9,221 nucleotides of DNA from Patescibacteria group bacterium. GTDB taxonomy: Bacteria; Patescibacteriota; Gracilibacteria; UBA1369. The DNA is taken from positions 1 through 9,221 of the forward strand of contig JAHJEW010000077.1 of NCBI GenBank assembly GCA_018825335.1, written 5' to 3'. Under the pieces are notes generated by a model. That model had not been told where the DNA came from, did no database searches, and saw only the letters and a list, made by a program, of their open reading frames with translations. Of this stretch, positions 1-7,019 are shown piece by piece. The number at the start of each line of letters is the position of its first letter. Positions within the stretch are counted from its first letter, which is position 1. Made by a program: the position numbers and the translations under genes.

Positions 1-633
1 CGCCTGCTGCGCCGGAGGCGCAGCGGCGGGCGTGGCGGCATTGCTGCCGCCGGTTGCGCCGGTGTCCAGATTGCGGACAATCTGGACACCGATTACCACG
101 ATCGCCATGGTCATTCCCACCATGGCGAGAGCATTCATCTGGCTGCGGCTTGGCCGCCAGATGAACCAACCTCCGCCATTTTTCGATGGCGGGTTTGGCG
201 CCGCCTTCGGCTCCGGGGTGGAGCCGAAGAGCGGCGGGACGGCGGCGGCCGGCAGATCCGGCTCGTCGTCGTCGTCCGGCATGATGCCGAACTGCGTCGG
301 CCCCGTGGGGCCGCGCGGGGCGGGCGGGTTGGACCGCTGCCGCCGTGGGGGCGGCTGCTGCGGGAGCAGGGGGTTTCCCCCCAGCACCGCCGTCCGCCGG
401 GACTCCTGGTCCTCGGCGAACTCCGCAATGATCGTCGCGAGTGGCCTCGCGACGACCGGGTCCGGCAGCCGATTGCTCAGCTGCCGGCAGACCTCGGACC
501 AGTCGTCCTGGTCGAGGTCGAAAGAAATCCCGGAGTACGCGGACTCCAGGATCTCCTCCGCCGGATCCATGTCCGGCGAAATCCCTTGGCGGCGGAGTTC
601 CCACTCCGCCGCCGCTTTTGTGAGTCTGTTCAT
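1..633 (-). CDS. Single-pass membrane protein with Pro-rich linker, partial (C-terminus off the left edge)
   Basis: I do not recognise the family. 211 codons are visible, open to the window edge. Residues 1-85 are soluble, acidic and probably helical. Residues 86-155 are rich in Pro, Ala and Gly with an acidic DDDDE run near 120. WFIWR (156-160) and a basic stretch precede one hydrophobic segment at about 167-186 (ALAMVGMTMAIVVIGVQIV). A Gly/Ala/Pro/Gln-rich stretch follows, presumably outside the cell (N-in, C-out). The ATG at 633-631 is chosen because AAGGAGG lies about 9 nt upstream, by far the best Shine-Dalgarno sequence in the window. The gene lies 144 nt after the FHA gene on the same strand, so the two may be co-transcribed. 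The coding sequence is far richer in GC than its neighbours and is tiled by hairpins (see findings). The plus strand is also open here (32-685), but it lacks the ribosome site and its predicted protein shows no comparable domain layout. Confidence 0.72.
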   Translation of the reverse strand, partial: MNRLTKAAAEWELRRQGISPDMDPAEEILESAYSGISFDLDQDDWSEVCRQLSNRLPDPVVARPLATIIAEFAEDQESRRTAVLGGNPLLPQQPPPRRQRSNPPAPRGPTGPTQFGIMPDDDDEPDLPAAAVPPLFGSTPEPKAAPNPPSKNGGGWFIWRPSRSQMNALAMVGMTMAIVVIGVQIVRNLDTGATGGSNAATPAAAPPAQQA

Positions 634-635
634 CT

Positions 636-658
636 ATTGCCCCCTCCTTTGGGGCAAT
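636..658 (-). promoter_or_regulatory. Hairpin carrying the Shine-Dalgarno sequence in its loop
   Basis: Perfect 8-bp arms (ATTGCCCC at 636-643, GGGGCAAT at 651-658) enclose a 7-nt loop. On the mRNA the loop reads AAAGGAG, the core of the ribosome binding site, and the hairpin ends 2 nt before the ATG of the membrane protein gene. A stem this close to the start could expose or hide the site, so translational control is plausible. Seen directly; the role is inferred. Confidence 0.5.
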
Positions 659-661
659 GGC

Positions 662-707
662 GCGTCCGCGCCGAAATCGACATAATTGTCGAAGACGGCG
701 CGGACGC
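662..707 (-). promoter_or_regulatory. Two-tier leader hairpin upstream of the membrane protein gene
   Basis: Outer arms GCGTCCGCGCCG (662-673) and CGGCGCGGACGC (696-707) are a perfect 12-bp inverted repeat. Inside sits a second 6-bp hairpin, TCGACA (677-682) with TGTCGA (687-692), with a 4-nt loop. An 8-nt A run (708-715) flanks it; on the minus strand this T run comes before the hairpin, so it is not an intrinsic terminator for the minus-strand genes. It lies in the 5' leader of the membrane protein gene, just upstream of the ribosome-site hairpin. Confidence 0.5.
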
Positions 708-735
708 AAAAAAAATCGATCGGGGTTCGAGCACC

Positions 736-766
736 ACCTTAGAGGTCAATTTTTAACCTTTAAGGT
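736..766. promoter_or_regulatory. Candidate operator pair (ACCTTWAAGGT type) after the FHA gene
   Basis: Two 11-bp near-palindromes, ACCTTAGAGGT (736-746) and ACCTTTAAGGT (756-766), have centres 20 bp apart with an AATTTT-containing spacer. A TTGACC hexamer on the minus strand (749-744) overlaps the first, but no -10 box lies at the right distance, so I do not call a promoter. The pair closely resembles 1001-1032. A binding site for a dimeric regulator is inferred. Confidence 0.35.
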
Positions 767-777
767 AATGCCCGAAA

Positions 778-3700
778 TTACCCGCCCAGTTGTAAAAGAG
801 CACGCTCTTCATCGTTAATGAAAAGTTCGTCAAGCATTGCAGTGGCGCGCGAATCCTTCCTTTGCAGTACTCTTATTTTTCGTTCGTAGCGTAGGCGCAA
901 CGGGTCCAGAGAGTTTTCGGGATCGCCTTTTCTATACTCGGCCAGCATCGCCTTTAATTTGGCTTTGGTTATACGCTCTTTGATTTCGTCCCAAAATTTC
1001 ACCTCTAAGGTGGAATTTTCCACCTTTAAGGTTAAGTTTAAGGTTAAGTAGGTGAAGTCGTCCAGATTTTTCATGGCTTTCTGCATGAATATTTCCGCTT
1101 CCACGCCGCGCTGCATTTCCGCCGCGGTTACTCCCAGCTGATCGAAACTGAAAAATCCTTTTTCAATGCAATCTTTTATTACCTCTGTGTAAATATTGGC
1201 TTCCCGGACACCGGCGCAGGCCTCTCCGGCCAGATGCGCGGCCATTTTTATAAAGAGTTGATCCCATTCGGAAAAATAATCCTCCCATGATTTTGCGCTG
1301 TCAACAGCGCTTATTTTGCTACGATCCCCTAAAACGGTTATCTCGCCGCCGCTTAAAGTGATGTTGTATTCAGGGCGCGATATGCGCTGTCTTAGTTGTT
1401 TGTTTCCTGCCAGTTCGGCGAATGAACACATTCCCAGGAAGTTCCCCAGATTGATTTCGGCTCTTGACCTTAACAGAATTGTATGGAGGTGATTCATCGA
1501 TTTTAGCAGTTGCATCATCTCCTTTTGCTCCCTTGCGGCAGTCATTTTTGTTGCGCGGCGCGTCAGTTCCTCTTCTCTTATGGCGGCTTCTTTGGCGGCC
1601 ATAAGATCTTCTATTTCTTCCACTGTTGTAAACCGTCCCCGCTTTTCCACAAGATCGGTTAACTTGAGTATTCCGGCTTCCACAAGATTTATTATGAAAA
1701 TGTTATCATTATTGGCGTCTTTTAAAGGTGTGTTGCCCGCAAGTCTTGTAAGCGCCCTGCGTGCATAGGACACGGCCATCTGCTTAATGTAATCCTGCGC
1801 CGAATCCGCGGATTGAAGGTTTTGGTCCATGTATAGACCCTCAACAATGATTTCTTCCGGCGTGAATATTTCCCCAAGATTAAATCCACGGCATTTCCAA
1901 TATAGTTTTTGCAGATCTATAACGGATATCTTGTCATCAGACTCCAGAGCGGCAATGGATTTTCTTATTTCCAGTATGTAGGTAATTGTTTTTTCAAATT
2001 CTGGCGGGGCATTTAGCGCCTTCAGGTCTTCTTCCCCAATTAATCCCATTTCCCGGAAGCGTGCTATTTCCACTGCTCCCATGTTGGCGATTTCGCGATC
2101 TTTTTCGCGTTTTGCTATTTCCGCCCTTCCTCTTCTGTTGTCCGGCAAGAGACGTGTACCCAGACTGATTTTTTTTGAAACGGCCAGAGCGGACTGCGCA
2201 TAGCGCTGCGTTCTTGCCAAAGCCTGTCCACGAATCTGTGGATAATCTATCCAGTATTTTTCCGGGGAAAACGGCTGCTTTTCCATCCCGGCCCGGTTAA
2301 GCATCAGTATGGTCTGGAAATGGCCTGAATCGGCTGTAAGGTTTTCTTCCCCCCATGCGCAGATCCGGTCCCAAATCCAGTCAAATATTTCTTCATACTT
2401 ATTGCGGCAGAATAGCACAATGCGGGCTTTTTCCTCCTCCGGAACATTGCTGCCGAGTACTTCCATCAGGATGGTCCCGATTGCGTTTTGAGCCTCCATT
2501 TTCTGCTTATCGGTCGTGTATTCCTGATCTTCTATTCTTTCCAGCAGCTCGGTTATTATGCCTTTGCCCAAAAAATACGAACAGAACGGATCTCCCAGAA
2601 GTAATGGTTTTACCGCGTTATAGGAGTAGCCGTGCATCCGTGCATCAACCTTAACAACATGGTTCCCCAATTTGAGTACTTCTCCCGGTTTGATTTCAAA
2701 TGTTTCGCTTGGGGGTGGGTTTTCTCCTTCATCGGTCAGTATTTTTACGTTCGCGTGGAGCATCTTTACAAAAAAACGATAATTGCCTTTGCCGTCCTCC
2801 ACGGTATAAAGTTCGGCCATAAAAGGGGCGACTTCGTGCTTTAGTTCTTTGTGGCAGACTTTATGGCTGCCGAAGGTTATGGAGGGCACCAGAAAAGGTT
2901 CCCATTCTCCTTCTCCGCTTCCGCAGGTTCTCACCGAAAAAACGGGGCGTTTGAATAAAACTGCAAGGTTCTTGTCCAGGGGATCTTCGCCTTCAGCCAC
3001 ATGTAAAACGGCGATCCCCTCCCCCACGGCACGTAACATAATTTGTTGTTCAACGCGAACCAGCCGCTCAAGTCTCAGGCGGTCGTTTTCTTCAAGGCCG
3101 TAGATTATGCCCAGCTGCTCCTCGATAGCGCCCCTGATCTCTTCCTTCATGCTTTCGACCGTCTGTCTGTACTGCTGGAAATGGTTTTTTATTTCGGATG
3201 CCAGGGGAGCCGTAATAAATCCCAATTGGTGCTCCCGTTCAAATAAAAGCAGCTGTTCCAGCATTTGGCTTATTTGGAGGGCTTCCTCGCTTTGAGGACC
3301 TTTTGCGCGAATGAGGGATTGCCTGTGTTTTATTAGCTCCACCGCTCTGTCTCTAAGGGCGCGGCGCGCCTCTTCTTTTTCGGCCGGATCTTCCGTAAAT
3401 AATTGATACGCGGGTGTGATTGTTATGTTGATGCGGCCCGGGCGGGAAGTACCGGTTTGCGCCTGAGATTTTTTCTGCGGAAGAACTCTAAGCATCTGGC
3501 CGGGCGCCAGCTGTGTCCATTGCTCTGTTGTCAGAATTTCGCCCGATTCAGGCTTAAACAGAGGGCCCTGGTTACTTTTTCCCCATATTTTATCGCCTTT
3601 GATTTTTATCTCGCCGTGAAAATCGCCAATTTGAGTATAAAGATCCGGATGTGATTCGGACGTTATCCGGATGTCACAGGAAGGATCTTTTCCTATTGTA

Positions 3701-4266
3701 AAAATATATTCGTCATTTTTCGGGGAATTGGATCTGTTAAAAAGAGGCATCGGCACCGATACCGGATTGCCCCGGTCATCGCAAAAGAAAGCGGCCGGGA
3801 AAGTGTTTATTTCCGGATTTTCAGGCAATTCGTCCACTAAAGTGATGATTGACGGATCCGACGGAGGCGGTGGAGGGGGATTTGATGACGGATGCAATGA
3901 TTTCGGCCAGGATGAGGTGCGGCGCGGAGGCGGATTTGGCGGAGGGAGGGGTTGGGGGGTATTTGACTTTCTTTGTCTGTTAAATGCGCCATGAGCAGGC
4001 GGAGGGGTTGGCTCGGGAATGATTGAAGCGGGTGCTGCCGTTGATCTCGGCGCAGCCAAAGATGCGGGGGGGAAGTCGGTAAAAATCTGCACTCCACCAC
4101 TGTTGGGATTAACTTCGATGGTTTGTCTGTCCTGCGAGAAATCCATTGTCGGCCTGTCGCCATCGGATGAACCGTCTAATTCATTATCCGGTGCGTCGTA
4201 CTCCGATGTTGTTTCGTCTTCAATTACGGCATTAGGATTCCGACCGTCCGGTGTTGGCTTTTTCAT
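778..4266 (-). CDS. Large FHA-domain protein, function unknown
   Basis: 1162 residues, no signal peptide or membrane segment seen. Residues 1-140 are disordered, acidic then Pro/Ser-rich, ending in a six-proline run (about 130-135). Residues 160-262 resemble a forkhead-associated domain: IGKDPSCDIRI at 191-201, H217, and SNQG (231-234) where the family has S-x-N-G. The usual SRxH phosphothreonine-binding stretch reads GDFH (214-217), so the Ser and Arg are missing and phosphopeptide binding is doubtful. Residues 290-420 look helical. Residues 440-542 look like a second, more degenerate FHA-type beta domain (ITFGSH at 463-468; VLKLGNHVVKV near 530-540). The remaining ~600 residues are mostly charged helix, with a beta-rich patch near 1072-1090, and I recognise no domain there. 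Gene order (RNase J before it, a membrane protein after it) suggests a cytoplasmic scaffold or sensor working with the membrane protein; that is inference. A good promoter precedes it. No Shine-Dalgarno sequence is visible. Confidence 0.8.
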   Translation of the reverse strand: MKKPTPDGRNPNAVIEDETTSEYDAPDNELDGSSDGDRPTMDFSQDRQTIEVNPNSGGVQIFTDFPPASLAAPRSTAAPASIIPEPTPPPAHGAFNRQRKSNTPQPLPPPNPPPRRTSSWPKSLHPSSNPPPPPPSDPSIITLVDELPENPEINTFPAAFFCDDRGNPVSVPMPLFNRSNSPKNDEYIFTIGKDPSCDIRITSESHPDLYTQIGDFHGEIKIKGDKIWGKSNQGPLFKPESGEILTTEQWTQLAPGQMLRVLPQKKSQAQTGTSRPGRINITITPAYQLFTEDPAEKEEARRALRDRAVELIKHRQSLIRAKGPQSEEALQISQMLEQLLLFEREHQLGFITAPLASEIKNHFQQYRQTVESMKEEIRGAIEEQLGIIYGLEENDRLRLERLVRVEQQIMLRAVGEGIAVLHVAEGEDPLDKNLAVLFKRPVFSVRTCGSGEGEWEPFLVPSITFGSHKVCHKELKHEVAPFMAELYTVEDGKGNYRFFVKMLHANVKILTDEGENPPPSETFEIKPGEVLKLGNHVVKVDARMHGYSYNAVKPLLLGDPFCSYFLGKGIITELLERIEDQEYTTDKQKMEAQNAIGTILMEVLGSNVPEEEKARIVLFCRNKYEEIFDWIWDRICAWGEENLTADSGHFQTILMLNRAGMEKQPFSPEKYWIDYPQIRGQALARTQRYAQSALAVSKKISLGTRLLPDNRRGRAEIAKREKDREIANMGAVEIARFREMGLIGEEDLKALNAPPEFEKTITYILEIRKSIAALESDDKISVIDLQKLYWKCRGFNLGEIFTPEEIIVEGLYMDQNLQSADSAQDYIKQMAVSYARRALTRLAGNTPLKDANNDNIFIINLVEAGILKLTDLVEKRGRFTTVEEIEDLMAAKEAAIREEELTRRATKMTAAREQKEMMQLLKSMNHLHTILLRSRAEINLGNFLGMCSFAELAGNKQLRQRISRPEYNITLSGGEITVLGDRSKISAVDSAKSWEDYFSEWDQLFIKMAAHLAGEACAGVREANIYTEVIKDCIEKGFFSFDQLGVTAAEMQRGVEAEIFMQKAMKNLDDFTYLTLNLTLKVENSTLEVKFWDEIKERITKAKLKAMLAEYRKGDPENSLDPLRLRYERKIRVLQRKDSRATAMLDELFINDEERALLQLGG
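1001..1044. repeat. ACCTTWAAGGT motif pair inside the FHA coding region
   Basis: ACCTCTAAGGT (1001-1011) and ACCTTTAAGGT (1022-1032) have centres 21 bp apart, followed by a related AGTTTAAGGT (1035-1044). Between them, AAGGTGGAA (1007-1015) and TTCCACCTT (1018-1026) form a perfect 9-bp inverted repeat. The stretch encodes the beta-rich TLNLTLKVENSTLEV segment, so protein repetition may account for part of it. Confidence 0.4.
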
Positions 4267-4298
4267 TACTATTGCTGATAATTTATTTGCGAGGGCGT

Positions 4299-4327
4299 AG
4301 AATACGAATAAAATGACCTTTTGTCAA
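4299..4327 (-). promoter_or_regulatory. Sigma70-type promoter of the FHA gene
   Basis: On the minus strand TTGACA (4327-4322, perfect -35) is followed after exactly 17 bp by TATTCT (4304-4299, 4 of 6 to TATAAT). The start codon lies 32 nt beyond the -10 box, giving a short leader with no Shine-Dalgarno sequence. An ACCTT half-site (4316-4320) overlaps the region just after the -35. Confidence 0.65.
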
Positions 4328-4335
4328 GGAATAAT

Positions 4336-4348
4336 CACCTTAAAGGTG
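4336..4348. promoter_or_regulatory. Palindrome CACCTTAAAGGTG upstream of the FHA promoter
   Basis: A 13-bp palindrome (6-bp arms around one central base) lies 8 bp upstream of the FHA -35 box and 8 bp after the RNase J stop codon. It has the same core as the sites at 736-766 and 1001-1032. It could be an operator or a weak terminator stem for RNase J, but the following T tract is poor, so I favour the operator reading. Confidence 0.4.
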
Positions 4349-4356
4349 GTTTGGAG

Positions 4357-6366
4357 CTATTTCTCGATAATAATCGGTAAAATGAGCGGTGATCTCTCGA
4401 TTTTCTGGTGTACGAGCTTGTCTATGCTTTCACGCAGGTATTTTTTTACTTCGTTGCGTTTTAGATCGGCACGCTTTTCTGTTATTTCCGTGTAGTTTTT
4501 CTTTGCCAGTTCCGTTATTTCATGGATAAGCGCTTCCGATTCTTTCATGTAGACGAATCCGCGGGAGATGATTTCTATTTCTCCTTTGATTTTCTTTGTT
4601 TTTTCGTCAACGGTGATTAGTATTATAAGAACGCCGTTTTCGGCCAGGGTTTGTCTGTCCATTATCACCTGCGCGCCAATATCGCCGACGCCAAGTCCGT
4701 CCACCATGATGTATTTGGTTTCGACCTTTTCGTCCTTGCTGCGAATTACGTTGTTTTCGACTTCCAAAATACCACCGTTTTCTATGATTATGCCCTGCTC
4801 ATCCGAATAACCAAGCGACGTCGCAAGTTCTTTGCATCCCACCCGCATTACGTATTCGCCGTGGATCGGCACGACCGCTTTGGGTTTGACCATGGTCATC
4901 ATGAGTTTAAGGTCTTCCTGCTGCGCGTGGCCGGAGGCGTGCACATCCATGATCTGATTGTTGATGATCCGCGCGCCGAGCCGTGCCAGGTTGTTGGTTA
5001 CCGTGATGATCGCACGTTCGTTGCCCGGGATCGGTGTGGATGAAAGGATAACCGTGTCGCCTTTGGTGATCTTGATTTTACTGTGTTCCTCCAAAGACAT
5101 GCGGCTTAGAGCAGCCACGTCTTCGCCCTGGCTGCCGGTTGTTAACACGATGGTTTTTTCCGGCGGGATTTTCTTTGCGCGATACAGGTCGTGCGTCATG
5201 CCCTGCGGTACCCGCAGGTATCCTATTTTACTGGCAATTTCGAAGTTATCTATAAGGCTGCGTCCGCTTAGTATGATTTTGCGGTCGTATTTTGCGGCGA
5301 TGTTGACAATCTGCTGCAATCGCCCTATCTGCGAAGAAAAAGAGGCTATGATTATCCGTCCCTCGATGCTTTTAACCAGGGCATCCAGTGATTCGCCGAT
5401 TTTTTGCTCGGTTATGGTGTGGCCGGGTTTTAGAGCGTTTGTTGAATCGATGAAAAGCGCGGCGATGTCCTGATGGGCCAGGGCGCTTATTTTATCGAAT
5501 TCGGCCGGCATCTGGCATCCCGAAGGAGTCATGTCGAATTTGAAATCTCCGGTGTGGACAATGTTTCCGGCCGGTGCTTTAACCACCACTCCCAGCGAAT
5601 CGGGGATACTGTGGTTTACGCCAAAAAAGCTGATATTGAACGCGCCCAGCCGAAGTGTGTCTTTTACCGTTATCACGTTGATTTTGGACTGATTGATCAG
5701 GCCGAACTCTTCGAGCTGCTTCTGTATCAGGCTCATTGTTAGCTGTGCACCATACATTTGAGGGTATTTGAGCTCCGGAATCAGGTATGAAACGGCGCCG
5801 ATGTGATCCAGATGGCCGTGCGTAAATATAATTCCGCGGATGCGGTCCTCTTTTCCTTTCAGCCAGGTGATGTCCGGGATTATATAATCGACTCCCAGAA
5901 GGTCGGCTTCCGGGAACTGGAAGCCCATATCTATGATGATGATGTCGTTTTCGTATTCCAGGGCCATGCAGTTTTTGCCGATTTCGTTAAGGCCGCCGAG
6001 CGGAATTATGCGCAGTTTGCCGTGATATTGGGTGCGGGTGGGCTGGCCGTATGGGGCCGGCTGGCTTTGTGCGCCCGGCTGGCTGTATGGTGCAGGCTTT
6101 TGGTATGGTGGGCGCGGGCCTTGTTGAGGGCCGCGGTTTGTGCGATAAAACGGCCGGCCGCCGCGCTGTGGGTGCTTTGCGTGTTGCGGCTGCGGCGAGG
6201 CTTGCGGCTTTGGCGCTGTTTGTGGCTTTGGCGCGGGTTTTTGGAAAAATCGTTTTTTATGTTCGATTTTTTGCTGCGCGGGCTGGCTGCCGCTTTGTAA
6301 TGTCTGTTTTAGCCAGCTATCGAGTTTGCTCTGTCTTTCAGAGCTTTCGTCCTTATTGTTCGTCAT
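4357..6366 (-). CDS. rnj: Ribonuclease J (metallo-beta-lactamase/beta-CASP nuclease)
   Basis: Endo/5'-exoribonuclease of mRNA decay and rRNA maturation, acting in the cytoplasm. The catalytic core starts near residue 117 (KLRIIPLGGLNEIGKN). The zinc site HGHLDH is at 183-188, with NHSIPDS (251-257), HTGDF (271-275) and DSTNA (308-312). Beta-CASP features include ASFSSQIGRL (341-350), TTGSQGE (409-415), ASGHA (477-481) and PIHGE (500-504). A C-terminal domain follows about residue 550, with GDIGAQVIMDR at 561-571, ending at 669. Full-length family members are about 550-560 residues; the excess is an N-terminal extension (about 25-115) rich in Pro, Gln, Lys and Arg, probably disordered and possibly RNA-binding. 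The ATG at 6366-6364 has no clear Shine-Dalgarno sequence. The 245 nt upstream holds one arm of the inverted repeat that brackets the S23-type gene. I found no convincing promoter; a TATACT box at 6503-6498 lacks a -35 partner. Confidence 0.95.
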   Translation of the reverse strand: MTNNKDESSERQSKLDSWLKQTLQSGSQPAQQKIEHKKRFFQKPAPKPQTAPKPQASPQPQHAKHPQRGGRPFYRTNRGPQQGPRPPYQKPAPYSQPGAQSQPAPYGQPTRTQYHGKLRIIPLGGLNEIGKNCMALEYENDIIIIDMGFQFPEADLLGVDYIIPDITWLKGKEDRIRGIIFTHGHLDHIGAVSYLIPELKYPQMYGAQLTMSLIQKQLEEFGLINQSKINVITVKDTLRLGAFNISFFGVNHSIPDSLGVVVKAPAGNIVHTGDFKFDMTPSGCQMPAEFDKISALAHQDIAALFIDSTNALKPGHTITEQKIGESLDALVKSIEGRIIIASFSSQIGRLQQIVNIAAKYDRKIILSGRSLIDNFEIASKIGYLRVPQGMTHDLYRAKKIPPEKTIVLTTGSQGEDVAALSRMSLEEHSKIKITKGDTVILSSTPIPGNERAIITVTNNLARLGARIINNQIMDVHASGHAQQEDLKLMMTMVKPKAVVPIHGEYVMRVGCKELATSLGYSDEQGIIIENGGILEVENNVIRSKDEKVETKYIMVDGLGVGDIGAQVIMDRQTLAENGVLIILITVDEKTKKIKGEIEIISRGFVYMKESEALIHEITELAKKNYTEITEKRADLKRNEVKKYLRESIDKLVHQKIERSPLILPIIIEK

Positions 6367-6534
6367 GTAACGCTTTAAGGTTATGTAATAATGTTTATTA
6401 TTTCGTTCACCGACGCCGCGGCAAAACGAATGTTTTCATATAATGATACTCTATTTTCGTGTTTTCTCCTAATGTTCATGGTTTGTGAGACGCGGCGAGT
6501 ATACATGAATTTGGCTATGGGAAGATAGGATTTA

Positions 6535-6590
6535 GATGGAAAGTCGTTGCATCGCCATCTCGATTATCGTAATGGAAATGCGAAAATCGA
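6535..6590 (+). repeat. Left inverted-repeat arm flanking the S23-type gene
   Basis: Three blocks match the reverse complement of 7018-7068 in the same order: GATGGAAAGTCGTTGCATCG (6535-6554, one gap and one mismatch), ATTATCGTAAT (6562-6572, identical) and GGAAATGCGAAAAT (6573-6586, 12 of 14). This arm carries an extra CCATCTC block, and the other arm an extra TCGTAAT. The arm can also fold on itself (ATCGCC 6551-6556 with GGCGAT 6593-6598; TCGAT 6560-6564 with ATCGA 6586-6590). Confidence 0.7.
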
Positions 6591-6611
6591 TAGGCGATAA
6601 GAGAAAATTTG

Positions 6612-7019
6612 CTATTTTTCTTCGTGAAAATCTTTCCAGCTGTTTGCTAATTTTGTTAATTGTCTACAGCTTTTATCATAGAGATCAATTGTTTCTTTAC
6701 ACAAAACCTGGTTAACATAGCTGTTATAGATTGATAGGACGACTGAAAGATGGTGGATCATTTCGTTACTTTCGCCCATGGTATCATGAAGGTACTTTTG
6801 CCAATGGCGCCTATGATAGCGTTTTGCAAATCCCTCTGCCAATAATGCGGTGGCAGCTTTGCTAGACCTGCGCATCTGACTTACAAGATCAAACTGCTCT
6901 TCTTTTGGCAAACGGCAAATTATTTTGGTATGAACAATGATCATTGCCTTAAAAAGATTCTGATATACATGCAAATCCTGAAATGTCCGCATAGGGTTAA
7001 ATGAATTTCTACTTTCCAT
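6612..7019 (-). CDS. Four-helix-bundle protein, S23/IVP family (23S rRNA intervening-sequence protein type)
   Basis: From MRTFQDLHVYQN to the end the protein follows the S23 family pattern: an F-x-DL-x-V-x-Q opening, LPKEEQFDLVSQMRRSS in helix 2, then LLAEGFAKR, a GESNEM turn and two further amphipathic helices. Proteins of this fold form small pentameric bundles. They are encoded in 23S rRNA intervening sequences, also stand alone, and are related to the Avd proteins of diversity-generating retroelements. Their role is unknown, and no reverse transcriptase or variable repeat is seen here. The frame is open up to ATG 7109, but the 30 residues that adds do not fit the family and would run through the inverted repeat. 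I prefer ATG 7019 (135 residues), which has a weak GGAAAA site upstream. ATG 6992 is also possible. The gene is bracketed by inverted repeats and lies divergent from murD. Confidence 0.85.
   Translation of the reverse strand: MESRNSFNPMRTFQDLHVYQNLFKAMIIVHTKIICRLPKEEQFDLVSQMRRSSKAATALLAEGFAKRYHRRHWQKYLHDTMGESNEMIHHLSVVLSIYNSYVNQVLCKETIDLYDKSCRQLTKLANSWKDFHEEK

Noticed and set aside
32..685. Plus-strand open frame of 217 codons over the hairpin-tiled region
   Set aside because: Long self-complementary GC-rich stretches open both strands. The minus frame has a strong ribosome site, a clear domain layout with one membrane segment, and fits the direction of the neighbours.
708..715. Eight-base T run (minus strand) as an FHA terminator
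   Set aside because: The sequence just before it on the minus strand forms only a 4-bp stem, and the strong hairpin lies after the T run, the wrong order for an intrinsic terminator.
3841..3970. Purine-rich stretch in the FHA gene as a triplex or repeat element
   Set aside because: It is explained by proline and serine codons of the disordered linker read on the other strand.
6381..6479. 32-codon minus-strand ORF ending 14 nt before the RNase J start (possible leader peptide)
   Set aside because: It has no ribosome site and no distinctive composition or regulatory codon run. Kept only as a note.
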